Assembly: GCA_022579005.1 (NCBI GenBank)
Contig: MU401617.1
Coordinates: 1 to 64,000, forward strand
Direction: 5' to 3'
DNA length: 64,000 bases
DNA from: Poronia punctata
Lineage: Eukaryota > Ascomycota > Sordariomycetes > Xylariales > Xylariaceae
Shown one piece after another: positions 24,505-36,900 of this stretch. Position 1 is the stretch's first letter, and each line of letters begins with the position of its first letter. A program made the position numbers and the translations under genes. The notes below the pieces were generated by a model, which ran no database searches, was not told the DNA's origin, and saw only the letters and a list, made by a program, of their open reading frames with translations.

Positions 24505-25682
24505 CCTCCCAAGCGCAATTGGCGTTCATTACATGCTGGTTGAAATTGACGATTTTAAAGCTTCATCTTTATCGAATGGCCTACCTACCTACCTAACCCA
24601 TATGGTGACGTACGAAAACATCCTTGCCAACATTGCTAGCGGACCGGTCCCAGTATTTTAATACCCGTCTCGGCTAGACACGTTTTGTACAAAAGAGACC
24701 TACCCTTGTAGACCCAAACAAAGGGGGCAACCCCGTAGTGCCCGTCGTTCTTTCGCATGCTTCAATCAATTACGATCAGAAGTGGGATCACGCCTCGACT
24801 CGTAGACATTCTTCCTATTATTTAAGCTCCTGAAGTTTATATAGGTCTCAGAGGTAGGTACTGTCTAGTCCAAGTTTACGACAAACCAATCCGATTAATG
24901 GGCAATTTTCGGGTGATTTTTGGAAGGTGTCAGGTCGGTAGACACTACCCAGGTGATAGGGCGCTCTAAAGTGGTAATACCTAACTACCTCTCATAAAAA
25001 GTACTGTAATTGAGCCGGCGGAACCTTCCTCAACTTGGGAGAAAAGAGATCTCCAAACTTAGCTAGCAGATTCCCGTATCTAATAAACGGTGTTTTCCTC
25101 TTTTAAACAGGGGCTCATAAATTATACGCTGTTGACCGTTGACCTCTGCCTGTCCAAAGGGTTTGATTATTTGCCCATCGTACGTTCCCTAATCTACGTG
25201 CAGGTGTCACCATTCATCCCGTACCTCAGCCCAAACCCACACCACCCTGGCCCCATACCTTGCGACTGACTACCTGCGACAGCATCTTCAAGCTGACTAG
25301 CAGCAGCCAATCGCTTGCTCACCATCCGCTTGCTTCGGTGTAGAACCAGAGGCCGTCTAAATTCTCAAGGTATCAACTACAATCGCCACACCGCCCTCCG
25401 CCCTAAACGATCGAACGAAACGACTACATTCGGTGGCCCCGGCTGTATCATGTTCAAGTTGGCCGTTTGAACTGGCCAGCCATGAGAGCCGCGAATCCGA
25501 CATCGAGCGCGCTTTTTGGAACTCCCCGATTCGGATAACAAAAACCATATCTTCTCGACACGTACCCACGCTATACGCCTCCCGAACCATCGCGAGCAGC
25601 TGTGCATACTTTGGTGCACGTCAGGGTGGGATGTTAAGCTGGTCGCTAGGCCCTGTCAAATCGCATCTAGCATAGCTTCACC
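24505..25682. other. Divergent promoter region between the ndufaf5-like and AP-2 alpha genes
   Basis: About 1.2 kb between divergent start codons. Contains a CCTACCTACCTAACC tract near 24580. The frames open at 25357-25675 look like leader sequence and carry no known domain. Confidence 0.55.
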
Positions 25683-28600
25683 ATGGCTTCCTCAGCGACA
25701 TCCGGCTTCCTCGGCCGGTCGAGTAATAATAATTCAAACATGCGTGGTCTTGTGCAATTCATTGCGGATCTTAGAAACGCCCGGGCGAGAGATCTGGAGG
25801 AGAAAAGAATCAATAAAGAGCTGGCCAATATACGGTTTGTACCAAAAAACCATCAATACAGTCTTGCGCGATTGATTGCTAACATGGGCATCTCGCACGT
25901 AGGCAAAAGTTTAAGGGTGTGTTTTAATTGACGGGGAAAGCTTTGAACCGACGACGCATCTGCTAACCTTGCCGTGTAGATGGTAACCTGAGTGGCTATC
26001 ATAAGAAGAAATATGTTTGCAAGGTATGCGATCCTGGTATCGGCACTTATCGCGCCCCCTGGACTGTCTCGATTAATTGACGTTTGTAGCTCTTGTATAT
26101 TTATATCCTCGGGTGGAATGTCGACTTTGGTCACCTTGAAGCAGTCAACCTCATATCAGCAACCAAATATTCGGAAAAGCAAATCGGGTACCTCGCCATG
26201 ACCCTTTTCCTCCACGAGAAGCATGAACTGTTACATTTGGTTGTCAACAGCATAAGAAAGGACCTCTTAGACCACAATGAGTTGTTCAACTGCCTGGCTC
26301 TTCATGCAATTGCAAACGTGGGAGGCAGGGAGATGGGTGAGGCTTTGAGCGGAGAAGTACACAGACTCTTGATCTCACCGTACGTCGTCGTATGCCTCCT
26401 CATACTCCTAGAACATTTGCTGACGAGGCCTTGTAGCACCTCCAAGGCGTTCGTGAAAAAGAAGGCGGCTCTTACTCTCCTTCGCCTGTACCGGAAGCAT
26501 CCGGATATCATGCAACCCCAGTGGGCCGAGCGCATAATATCCTTAATGGACGACCCTGATCTCGGTGTTGCTTTGTCGGTGACATCTCTGGTGATGGCTG
26601 TAGCACAGGATAACCCCGACCAATACAAGGGCGCATACGTGAAAGCGGCCTCGCGTCTCAAGCGAATAGTTGTTGATGGCGATTATACCGCCGATTACTT
26701 ATACTACAAGGTCCCATGTCCCTGGATTCAGGTCAAATTACTCCGCCTTCTGCAGTACTTTTCACCTTCAGGTATGTCTCACTTCTCCCGTGTTTTTTAG
26801 ACTACTGGTTTAACACGATGGTCTAGAGGACAGCCACGTCCGCGAGATGATTCGAGAGTCGCTCCAAAGAATATTGAACCTGGCAATGGAGACAAATAAG
26901 AATGTCCAGCAGAACAACGCGCAGAACGCGGTTCTTTTTGAAGCGATAAATCTCATCATCCATCTAGACACAGAACATGCTCTCATGAAGCAGATATCGT
27001 CCCGGCTCGGCCGCTTCATCACATCCCGCGAAACCAACGTCCGCTACCTTGGTCTTGAGGCGATGACACATCTCGCCGCTCGCGCCGAGAATCTGGGACC
27101 TATCAAACAACATCAAGAAGTCATTCTCGGCTCGCTCAAGGACCGGGATATCAGTGTTCGCAGAAAGGGGCTCGACTTGCTATACAGTATGTGCGATTCG
27201 AGCAACTCTGGTCCCATCGTGGCAGAGCTCCTGCAGTACCTCCAAAATGCGGATTTCGCCATACGGGAAGAGATGGCCTTGAAGATCGCCATTCTGACAG
27301 AAAAGTACGCAACTGACATCCAGTGGTATATCAACGTGTCTCTACGGCTTGTAGCCGTTGCCGGCGACCACCTGAGTGACGAAGTCTGGCAGCGGGTCAT
27401 CCAGATTGTGACGAACAACGAAGAGTTACAAGTGTACGCGGCGCAGAACACCCTGCAGCATGTCAAGCAGGACCATTGCCACGAGACTTTGGTAAAGATC
27501 GGAGCGTACGTCCTGGGCGAGTTTGGTCACTTGATCGCAGAGGAGAAGGGATGTAGCCCTATCGAGCAGTTTATGGCCTTGTCCGGAAAACTCTCTGCCT
27601 GCTCTTCTGGCACACGGGCGATGATCTTGTCGTCCTTTATCAAGTTTGTTAACTTGTTCCCCGAAATAAAACCCCAGCTCCTTCACGTGTTCGAGATATA
27701 CTCGCACACGCTAGATTCCGAGCTTCAACAGCGAGCTTGCGAGTATTTGACCCTTGCGAGTCTTCCTACCGACGACCTGTTGCGAACCGTCTGTGACGAG
27801 ATGCCACCATTCCCTGAACGACAATCTGCACTGCTCTCCCGGCTTCATTCGAAGCACGCAGGCACGAGTGACAAGCGAACCTGGGTTGTGGGCGGCAAGG
27901 ATGCCAATGTCGATACTTCGGAATTGAACATGGCGAAACAGCCAGGACTGAGGAGGGCCTTTAGTTCTAACGGAGTGCCTAGCTCGGAGGGCACAGCTAA
28001 CGGCACTAACGGGGCCAATGGCCACTCTCACGACCTTGCTGGCCTCGATATGAATGCAGGACCAATGGCTGAGAAGCTATTAAAGGCACCAAATCTGGCC
28101 AGTGCTGCCCATCTCTCGCCCGGTTGGGAGCCAGGCTATCATAAGCTACTCCTCAAAGCTGACGGTATTTTGTTCGAGGACGGACAGCTTCAGATCGGCG
28201 TCAGGTCTGAGTACCGAGGCCAAATGGCCTGTCTCATTTTGTATTTCCTAAACAAAACCCCAGCCGTCATGGGCTCATTCACGACCACGCTCGATCTGGA
28301 CGCCAGCGAAAAGACCAGTCTTACGTGGGATGTCAAGAGTTTACCCGACAACAGCATCGCCCACGGAGGTCAGGCGAGACAGGTCATAATGTTCGAGTCC
28401 AAGAAGGTCTTCAGCAAGAGCCCTACGATACGGATCAGCTATCTTGCCGGCGCGCTTCAAGCATTGACGTTGAAATTACCTTTGACGGCCCATAAATTCA
28501 TGGACCCGGCAGAGTTAACAGCAGACGACTTCTTCAAAAGATGGAAGCAGATCGGGGGTGCACCACGCGAAGCCCAGTCCATCTTTGGAATTTCAAGCGG

Positions 28601-29026
28601 CAAGGAAGGGAATCGCGAGATTACCGAGTCCTACGTCCGAAAGGTCATTCAGGGATTTAGATGGGGTATTTTGGAGAGAGTCGATCCAAACACCAAGAAC
28701 TTTGTCGGTGCGAGCGTTCTACATACAGCCGAGGGCGGAAAGTTTGGCTGTTTGTTGAGGTTGGAGCCAAACTATACATCTCAGGTACGTCTCTTTGAAG
28801 AGAAAATGATATACCAGATGCCGGTCATTCGACCACTTTGGCTAACATGATGGTATTATAGATGGTTCGGCTCACGATTAGGGCCACGGACGAAAGTGTG
28901 CCCTCTGTGCTGCTCAAGCTCATGGAAGAGAGACTATCTACCGGTATCTCGACATCCCCCGGTATGCTGGAGAGGCCGACAAGACAGGAAATTACAGACG
29001 CCTTTAGTAATGTGATGGTGACGTAG
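25683..29026 (+). CDS. apl3: AP-2 clathrin adaptor complex, alpha (large) subunit
   Basis: Seven exons: 25683-25834, 25903-25916, 25980-26023, 26090-26379, 26437-26771, 26827-28784 and 28862-29026; 985 residues. Phases close at all six junctions. The adaptin N-terminal solenoid starts [60 protein letters not shown] in joined exons (given here only to locate the splices; the 14-nt exon 2 encodes QKFK plus parts of flanking codons). The trunk continues with KYSEKQIGYLAMTLF and ends near residue 620. A short hinge (residues about 640-700, Ser/Asn/Gly-rich) leads into the appendage, which has the beta-sandwich and platform segments PLTAHKFMDPAELTADDFFKRWKQI. AP-2 recruits clathrin and cargo at the plasma membrane during endocytosis. 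The last exon encodes MVRLTIRATDESV to the stop. Confidence 0.95.
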
Positions 29027-29961
29027 TCGGGCAGGGAAGGTAATCCGGGCAAGGGCATTTTGGTGTATTAAGCAGAAATTAGACGCCCACCACACCGACA
29101 ACCTCGAGAGGGAGGACGTTAGATTGCGAAAGAAGGCCAGTAACAAGCAACTGATGCATGAACGACGATACCTTGTGCGATATAGCTGTCAAAGGACTTC
29201 TCTTCAAAATTTATGTAGATCAATTAGCATTTGATATCATTGTTGTCGTGGACCAACAGATAGCCTTCTGTTAAGCAGCCTGTGCGGCTTTTCATATGTC
29301 TTGATAAACACCGTGATTGTCCACCAGGAATGTAAGGATTTTATTATTCGTGCACGCCTTTCATATCCCAGATCCAGGCCTTGACATGAAGGCGACCTCT
29401 TTCTCACCGAATCTCGACAGCACAACGCTGCCTATATAGTTGACAGATACATGTCGTCAACCCCTTTATAGTTGATGTGAACTTTGCATTGCGTGAAAAT
29501 ATGATCAAATAGACCGTCTCCTTTCCTTTCAACCCGTGAATGTTGCTGTTTCCCCTGGCCAAATTTAAGCACCGAGATGTGTTTTTCTTCCATAGCTGTA
29601 GGGGCGGCTAGTAAGGTAGGTAAGTAGGTACCTGCCAAAGTACGGCCCGGCTCCGGCTCCGGCTCCGGGCCTGCTATACCACGGGGCTTCAAGATGTGTA
29701 CATACATTCTCTGTAGGTACCTTTTCACCACGACGACGCGGGTCCATGGTTCAATTGAAGTAAATAATTTCCTTATGCTTTTCCTACTTTTCATCTGTGA
29801 ATCTCTCTCTCTCTCTTCTTCCTGATTCAGCAAAGCCGTCACCACCACCATCACCATCATCAACAGCCGCAGCAACAACAACAATAACAACATTCTCCTT
29901 CTCTGCCCCCTTGTGCTTTCTTTTTTTTTTCCTTTTTTTTTAAAAAAAAAAGGTATTCAAG
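29027..29961. other. Intergenic region upstream of the membrane-protein gene
   Basis: About 0.9 kb. A GGCTCC-type repeat lies near 29646-29668. A CACCAT/CAGCAACAACAA stretch near 29840-29890, then T- and A-runs (29918-29951), precedes the ATG; this is probably a long low-complexity 5' leader. A long minus-strand open frame (29432-29893) reflects this low complexity and is not called. Confidence 0.55.
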
Positions 29962-31026
29962 ATGCCCTCCCGCGAGGAATCTTTAGAATTGGCTCCCTCG
30001 AGCCCAACAACCGGCGTGGCCCGCACGGCACCGGACCCATTCTATATGGGCCGGTTAATGGATTACGTTGCGGCGCGTTGGGGACCGAAGTGGCAGGGTA
30101 AAAACATTTTTTTCTTTCTTGTTTCTTTTTTTTTCCCCCCATCCCTTACCTACCTAAGGTAATGATGCAAAACTAACATTCATAACGCAGCCTTCAAGGA
30201 ACGCCACAGAGGCTGGCTCGGCATTTATGCCATCATTATGGGCATCGTGGCTTTCGTGGCTATCTGTAAGTTTATTCCCAGGGTGGTTTTCGTTTATTCA
30301 GTTCCGGGCTTTGAAAGAACTGGTTCTCCTTTTAAAGATTTCTGACCAGAATGTCCCGTGTAGTTTATCCCTTGGCTTGGTATTTCGGCCAGAACAAGGC
30401 CAAGACCGGGGCCGGGGCCGGGGCCGAGGTCACTACCACTACGTCTATGTTGGGGGAGACTTCTGTCTCTGTTGTTGCTCTGGTTGGTAAGTAAGCTGCT
30501 GCTGTTGTTGTTGTTGTTGTTGTTGTTCTGAATAGAGCATAATCTGGCATTTCCCTTGAAAGAAAGATTTATATCCTTTTTTTACTAACTGTAAACCTAC
30601 CCAGCCGCTTCCGCCGCTCCTCTTGCCGGCCTCGTCACCACCATCATCGCTTCGTCTTCTCTCCCCTTGGCCCCCCGAGCCGTCCCGGTAACAATCACGG
30701 TCATACAGACCATCGTGGTAACAATGCCACATGTAATCACGCGCACGGCGGCAGAAGGAGAAGATACCAAGACAACCACCACAACCACCACAACCAACTT
30801 TCCCGTTTCTTCTTCGTCTTCTTCCTCCTCCTCCTCCTCGTCCCCAAATACGAGTACCACCCCACCAGACAAAATCATAACATACTGTCCTTACCCTGGC
30901 CATCTAAACGTCTGGACGCTATGTGGGGAACAGACACAGACACAGACACAATCTTCGTCTTCTCGGCTCGAGGTTCCCGGAATATTCAGATTCATTGCTC
31001 GGTTCCGGTTCCGATTCCGATTCTGA
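29962..31026 (+). CDS. Low-complexity single-pass membrane protein, fungal, unknown function
   Basis: Four exons, 29962-30097, 30191-30265, 30364-30486 and 30605-31026; 251 residues, with phases matching at all junctions. The N-terminal 45 residues (MPSREESLELAPSSP, then DPFYMGRLMDYVAARWGPKW) have no hydrophobic signal. A single membrane segment follows, about GWLGIYAIIMGIVAFVAIFY, with a basic KERHRG just before it, so the N-terminus probably faces the cytosol. The C-terminal half is dominated by Gly-Ala, Thr and Ser tracts (a run of 8 Thr and one of about 12 Ser), then ends with repeated Arg-Phe. The last exon's 3' part (Gln-Thr and Arg-Phe repeats) may not be all coding; a further unrecognised intron is possible. 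I do not recognise a family. Confidence 0.6.
30503..30528. repeat. (TTG)n microsatellite in an intron
   Basis: About eight TTG/GTT units preceded by two CTG units, located right after the donor of intron 3 of the membrane-protein gene. Confidence 0.85.
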
Positions 31027-31652
31027 TTCCGTGCCTGGTCTTTTTCGTAAGTTCAACAAAAAGGGGAAAGGGAGAAACGACTAACTCGGTTTCTGTTGCT
31101 TACGAGATGAATGAGAGAAAGAACAACCTTGATCGGATTCTTTTTTTCGGTTTCGCTCGCGGTCAATCCTTGAACCGGATACGAGGAAAGGTTTTAAAGT
31201 CCAAAAAAAGGCAGGCAGACGGATGGAAGATGTGGAAGGGATGAGGAATGAATCACGCAAGGGAATGGACAGGGAGTGTTCTATGGAAGTTTTAAGGATG
31301 GATGATGGATTGAAGGGGTAATGATGGAATGGATAGGCTGGACAAAACATGATCATGGCCATACGGATTGCGGTTTACACTGGTTTCGTCTACTCTATAA
31401 TTCCCCCCCTTTTTTTCTCCTTGTTCTTCTCATAATCTGAACGGGTACGAGGATTCGGCTTGGTATCGTCACTCGATGGGCGTTTCGGCATAGGACAACA
31501 GGAAGGGAAACCACTACGATACACACAAGACATGAAATGAAATCAAGTCATTTAAACATCATCAGTAAATAATCGATTTGTTCGTCAGTTAAATGTGATT
31601 TCATAATTCTTCTAATTCGTGATATCTAGCCATTCATTACGGAAAAGGCGTC
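31027..31652. other. Convergent intergenic region
   Basis: About 630 bp between two stop codons. Contains GGATGGAAG/GGATGATGGATTG purine-rich repeats near 31215-31330. No gene seen. Confidence 0.6.
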
Positions 31653-32559
31653 TTATACCTTGCGCCAATCCGTCATGCAGCGCTGTATGGAGCCCAGCCC
31701 GGCAACGTCGACGACCTTTTCATGCCAGCTCAACAAGACACTCATCGCCGCGCCTGTTGACTCGTTCGTACCGCCGGGTCTGCCACCGATCTGGCTGAAA
31801 CCTGTGGCCTGAGGTGTAAGTGCCTTTGGTGTCCTCGAGCCTGAGCTCCCTGACGTGCTTCCGGCAGCCATGCCTTTGTATCTATATATCGTAGAGTCAG
31901 CAATGCTCTGCTGCTGCCATGACGGATAAAGACTGGATATTCGATATCAGGTACGGGGGTATATACGCACAAGTACTTGACTAATACGTCTATAAGCTCA
32001 CTGCCGCCCTCGGAGCCATAGATGCGCTGGAGCATCGGAGTCATCTCGCTCGCCTTGATGGACTGTAGGACTTCGATGACTGTCTGCAGATGTGCGTCCT
32101 GCATTACTCACGTCAGATCAGCATGCGTAATTCTTGTCATCAATATGTCGCTGTCGTTGGTCCATTCCACGGGATGAATCAGCATACGTCCATCCTGCCC
32201 GCCATATGCCCATTTGTCACATATAGCCCACAGCTCCTTTCCCCACGTCACTTCCGATATCCGATTCCCGACAGCGAAAAGGGTGTGTCACAAACAAAAC
32301 GTACCTTGGCCCCCTCACTTCCGTTATAGACAGGGTTCTCCAGGCATCCGCGCAGCGCACCCTCGGAATCGCCGCCCCGCAACAGCTGTCGGACCTGGCC
32401 GTTCAGCGCGCGTACATCAGACTCGCTAGCCTCGGGAAGCGGCGGGTGTAGCGAAGAGGTATCGAAGTTCTGCGACGAGTCCGGGTCCAGCGCGTCGATG
32501 TTGATGGTACGCCAGGCATCGCCTAGCGTAGAGGAAGTGTGCTGCTGAATGATGGACAT
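31653..32559 (-). CDS. arc15: Arp2/3 complex subunit 5 (ARPC5, p16-Arc)
   Basis: Three exons on the minus strand: 32559-32305, 32098-31971 and 31881-31653; 203 residues. The N-terminal block has WRTINIDALDPDSSQN and the helical block VRQLLRGGDSEGALRGCLENP continues into DAHLQTVIEVLQSIKASEM. The C-terminal part has ELIDVLVKYLYKGMA and ends LSWHEKVVDVAGLGSIQRCMTDWRKV, all matching ARPC5. Between them is a Ser/Gly/Thr-rich insert of about 40 residues (from AAGSTSGSSGSRTPK), longer than in animal ARPC5 but seen in filamentous fungi. The subunit is part of the actin-nucleating Arp2/3 complex that builds branched networks at endocytic sites. Introns are 206 and 89 bp. Confidence 0.93.
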
Positions 32560-33787
32560 CTCTCTTGTTTTTTTTTTCTTTCGGTATTATTATCCTCGTT
32601 AAAAAAAGAATTTGGCCGAGGCGAGGGGTCGATCTCGGAATCGCGTCTATCCGTCCTTTTCCCCGAGCAGGTAGGTGGTGGCGAGCTAGGTATATGAAAA
32701 GGGGGTGGGTTCGAAAGTCGATCCTCCCAAACGTAGAGAAGATGTATATATTGGTTTCACCGCGGGACGGGCCGGATAGGACGATGGGGGATTAAGGTGC
32801 GACTTTATGGTTGCTGCTATAAGAGGCGAACGACAAACGGTCAGCTCTACTGTACTTGACGCCTTGTAGCACCGTTGCACTATCGTACGTATCAAAGGAG
32901 AGGATGGCGATGAGTCAATCGGGTCGGTTACGGGACAGGCAATCTACCAGACTTACAGTCTCTATATTTAGGTTCAGGTACACTTACTGGGAAGTAGCGA
33001 CCGTAAATATCGAACGGGGTAACAGGTAACGGTGATGTTGAAAGCTAAGGTAAGATGGTGATGCTGTCGCTATTGCTGGTGGGGGGAGTTGGGCTTAGGG
33101 TCAGGCCACTGACGTTGCAGCTCCCCAATGGATGTTCCCGTTGGTGGGGGCCTGGGGCTGGAGCTGGGCGGCCATTATAGCCTATGTGGCGTCCGTACTC
33201 GTAGAGCTCCTGTGGATGGCTTGCGAGTGGCTGAGCTTTATTTGCGGTCGACTTGGATTCTTACGGTAACAACATTCCAAGATAATGAACTCTCATTGTT
33301 GCGATATCGAAACTCCATAGTAAGAATATAGATCTTGATGGTCGGCTACTTAGCCTTCTTCTTTATTAGAGCTATCTCGACGTTTCAGTGTGGCGCCTGG
33401 TAAGTACCCCTATGAGGCCAGCATTACCCGGGAGTGGAATTGAGAGGCAGAAAAGAATAGATCATGATAAAACGATGCATTGCCCTCATATTTGGTAGAA
33501 AAGTACTTAATATCTTGGTGATACTCACCGGATCCTAATGGACACCTATATCTATATCCCATCTGGTACCGTATAGCTTTGTACGGAAGTATAGTGCAAT
33601 CCGGAATATCGCCATGCCGGAAGACCCCCCCTTACATTATGCGTAACGGCGAAGCGTAACCTAGAAATGGTTCTCGACGATATCCCTAGTATATATGTTG
33701 TAGCTAGCTGTTGCAAGTTCCTCTGTAGTGTGATATGAACATCTTCACATCTAACCTACACTCACAACCTCATCTAACAAGAGCAAC

Positions 33788-33988
33788 ATGGATTTGACTG
33801 TCGTCTTCAATTTTGTGACTCGTTCTATATCTTTGATTTTCAATGCAACCACAAAGTGCTGTGACCGGACCACGGTCATATATATGACACCCGGTATAAT
33901 ATTCCTATCCACCTGGATGGACAGAAGATGCAGTACACGGACCGCCTTCTTATTCTACAAGAATCCAGTATATAAAGCTCACATATAA
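33788..33988 (+). CDS. Doubtful small ORF, 66 residues
   Basis: An ATG-initiated frame preceded by a CA-rich, leader-like stretch (33752-33786) typical of fungal 5' ends. The product has two hydrophobic patches (MDLTVVFNFVTRSISLIF and TPGIIFLSTW) and four Cys. There are no recognised domains. It could be a lineage-specific small protein or chance. Confidence 0.15.
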   Translation: MDLTVVFNFVTRSISLIFNATTKCCDRTTVIYMTPGIIFLSTWMDRRCSTRTAFLFYKNPVYKAHI

Positions 33989-36900
33989 CTATACATCAAG
34001 TTAGAGTAGACATATATCATGCTGAGGAAATATTCCAGTCAGTCTGATCCACCAGTCCAGTCACCTCGGAAAGGGGAAAACCCGTTCGAAACGGCTATTA
34101 CCTGGATTATATGCCTGCGGACATGTGGTGCCTCGCCTCAAAAACAGGCTCAAACTGATAAGTAGGTATCACAGACTGGTTAAATACACGGGGACATGGA
34201 AGTTCAGCGTTACACCAAGACGGGACATCTACCTAGGCGTACTATTCGTAAAATAACCCTACTGGATAATACATGTAGACTTTCTCCTTTGCCACCGTTT
34301 CCGGGCCGGGTCTATTCTGGTCACATGCAGACCCGAACGAACCGCAAGGGTTTTGGTTGAGAAATGTAGGTAGGTATTACATATACATCTGAAACGGAGC
34401 GGCTGGTTGCCTCATCTCTCGGCGAGATACGAAAGGACCACGAAATTCGGTCATCCGGAAAAGGATTTAGGTAAGTAAGGGGCTTTCACTTTTTGCAATA
34501 TGGTCCGGCTGTTACGACAGTAACGGATCATGCATGTATTTATCAACTTTGCACGTTTCGATAGTCCTTACTTCTCTCTCTATGTACGTGTAGGCATGTA
34601 GATGCACTGCGCATTTACTGAGTTAGGTACATCCTCGGGCTGATGGGTTGCTACTTCGTCGACGGGAATAGGTATTACAACACCACGGTAGGTAACAGTT
34701 ACGTACGGACAAGATGCGGAAGCACGAGCGTTTTTCTCAACTCTACTATGTAGTTCAGATACTTGGATTACGAGTTACGTATAAACTAGCCAAGGGAGTT
34801 CACCAAGCTGAATATGATATCTGACACTCTTCCCACGACGAGACTCCGACTGGGCCGGTCGAAAACTAACATGGCAAAAATATATCGCTGTTCAAACTGA
34901 CGACTACAGCTGCGTACTCGTAGATGAAGGATACACTTTTTAAAGGCGAGCCGCGCCGCAAGGACTTTCATAAGTAGGCGTCCAGATTCTACGTAGGCTC
35001 TGAGAATACGGTAGATAGAGTGAGAGCATTGTACGTCCGGCTATTGGTATACCTAACGTCCGAGCGATTACCGTACCGAACATAACAAGCTGTTCTGACA
35101 TATGATCATGAAAGGCTCCGTCTGCTCGGACCTCGGGCAAAAACCACGGTATTACTAGATAGACATTCGTCACTGTACTGTTACAGCAATTGGGAAGACC
35201 CGAGCTGTACCTACAACGAAAAACATAACGTTTGGATCCTTTGACTGATTGATTATCTCACCCATCAGCCTACGAGTATGTACGAATTCAAGGTCACGTA
35301 CCAATCAGCAAAGCAAGCGCACGGGCATCCCATGACTCAACCGTGTACGAGTACGTGTATTGGGTGTGTGTGTGTGTCAGCCCAAAGGAATTGCCGAGAG
35401 ATGTTGCTTGTGAACGCATACTTAACACAGTAACCGACTTAAAGCCTCATTCCAATACCTAATGTAGGTACCTACTGTACTCTAACTCTAGACCAGGACC
35501 TTCAAGAGTTTGGAACCGGTGAGAACTCGGCGAATTCCCTCGTGTGTGCCGCGCTCGTGGCAGCTACGAGTAGAAAAACTCGTGGCAAGGTAAACTAAAC
35601 CCGGATTTTGTCCCTGCACCTAGCTAGGTTAGCTGCATGTACCACCTCTATCCCTGGCACCGGCATACACAATCCAAGATGATGGGCAAATAGGTACCAA
35701 ACTTGTCGTTCTCCAGGTAACCCAGGAGCTTGGTAATAGCTTGGCTTTCGCAAGAAGAAGAAGAAGCAGCAGCAGTAGGAAAATGGCTCTCTACCTAGGT
35801 ACCTTACCTGTGTGACATTGTTTTGTGTACGGTACATCCTTCCGTTCTTGTGTACTCGTATCTACTCGAAGGTTGCATTAACAAACTAATATGGTAAAGG
35901 GTCCTAGCCATTATCGAATCGGAAACAAGAGAACAGAAAGAAAAAAAGAAATTAGGCTTTTCCCTTGATTACTATGTCGAGATCTTGGAACAATGAAAAT
36001 TTTTTTGCGTTTGCCTATTTAGATGAATACGGTTTTCTCCCCCGGGCGAGGTTAAAAGTAGAAGAAGCAAAAAAAAAAAAAAAAAGAAAATTTCTTTCGT
36101 GATAAACAAAATAAGAAAAAGCAACCCGTCCGTCAGACGGAAGCGTTCCCCGGTAACGTGAGAATCAAGCGGTTCGAGCCTCTTGGGTTTAGCGTTGGGG
36201 CCGGAGGGCAAGGGGGTGCTGTCATTTCGCTTTTCATTAGCCTTGTCTGATCATTTTAGTAGGTACAGTATCATATTATTACGCAGTCGGGGGATTTCAC
36301 ACTTGGAAAGCAAGGGGGGGCTTGTACTATGGTTGTTTCCTGAAGTTGTTGAGGAGTTGCTGACCTGAACCGAATTAGGACAAGGCAGGAGCTAACAACC
36401 TTGTCTAGCCTGGTCGCTAGTAATTCCACCCTAATGTATGTAGGTTGGGGGCTTTGGTTCGCTGGTTGGTAAAAAGGAAGCGCGCTGTTTCTGCTCCAAG
36501 GCTACGGTACTCGGGAAAGCTGAGTGGACCACGCTTATCACAATGCCTTTTCGAGACTGGCTCCTGGCTGGAAACGACGGTGGTGACGGTTATACTGCTG
36601 AGCAGGTACAAAATGGGACGATACTTTAAAATGGGAGAAATGTCACCCTTGCATTTTCTCTTGGCCTAGGTGTACTTGTCACCTTGTGTAGGTACCTACA
36701 TTGCATGCTTGTTCCACACACGGGCAACAGACCCATCTGGACGTCATGTCCACGAGCCACTACTAAAGTATATAAGTACATATGATATGATTTAGAATGC
36801 ATGCATTCCAAGGTTTCCAAAGATGTGTCCCATCTAATCATGGAAAACAAGAGAATAGTATGCTAGAATGTACCGCAACAAAGTCGTAATCCAGACTACA

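Noticed and set aside
29432..29893. 153-codon minus-strand open frame
   Set aside because: Its Leu/Met run is the complement of CAC/CAT/CAA repeats in the leader of the next gene; low complexity explains the open frame.
36160..36200. Possible tRNA T-arm (GGTTCGAGCC)
   Set aside because: No matching acceptor stem, anticodon arm or A box could be placed upstream at the right spacing; other GGTTCGA sites (32706, 55531) also fail.
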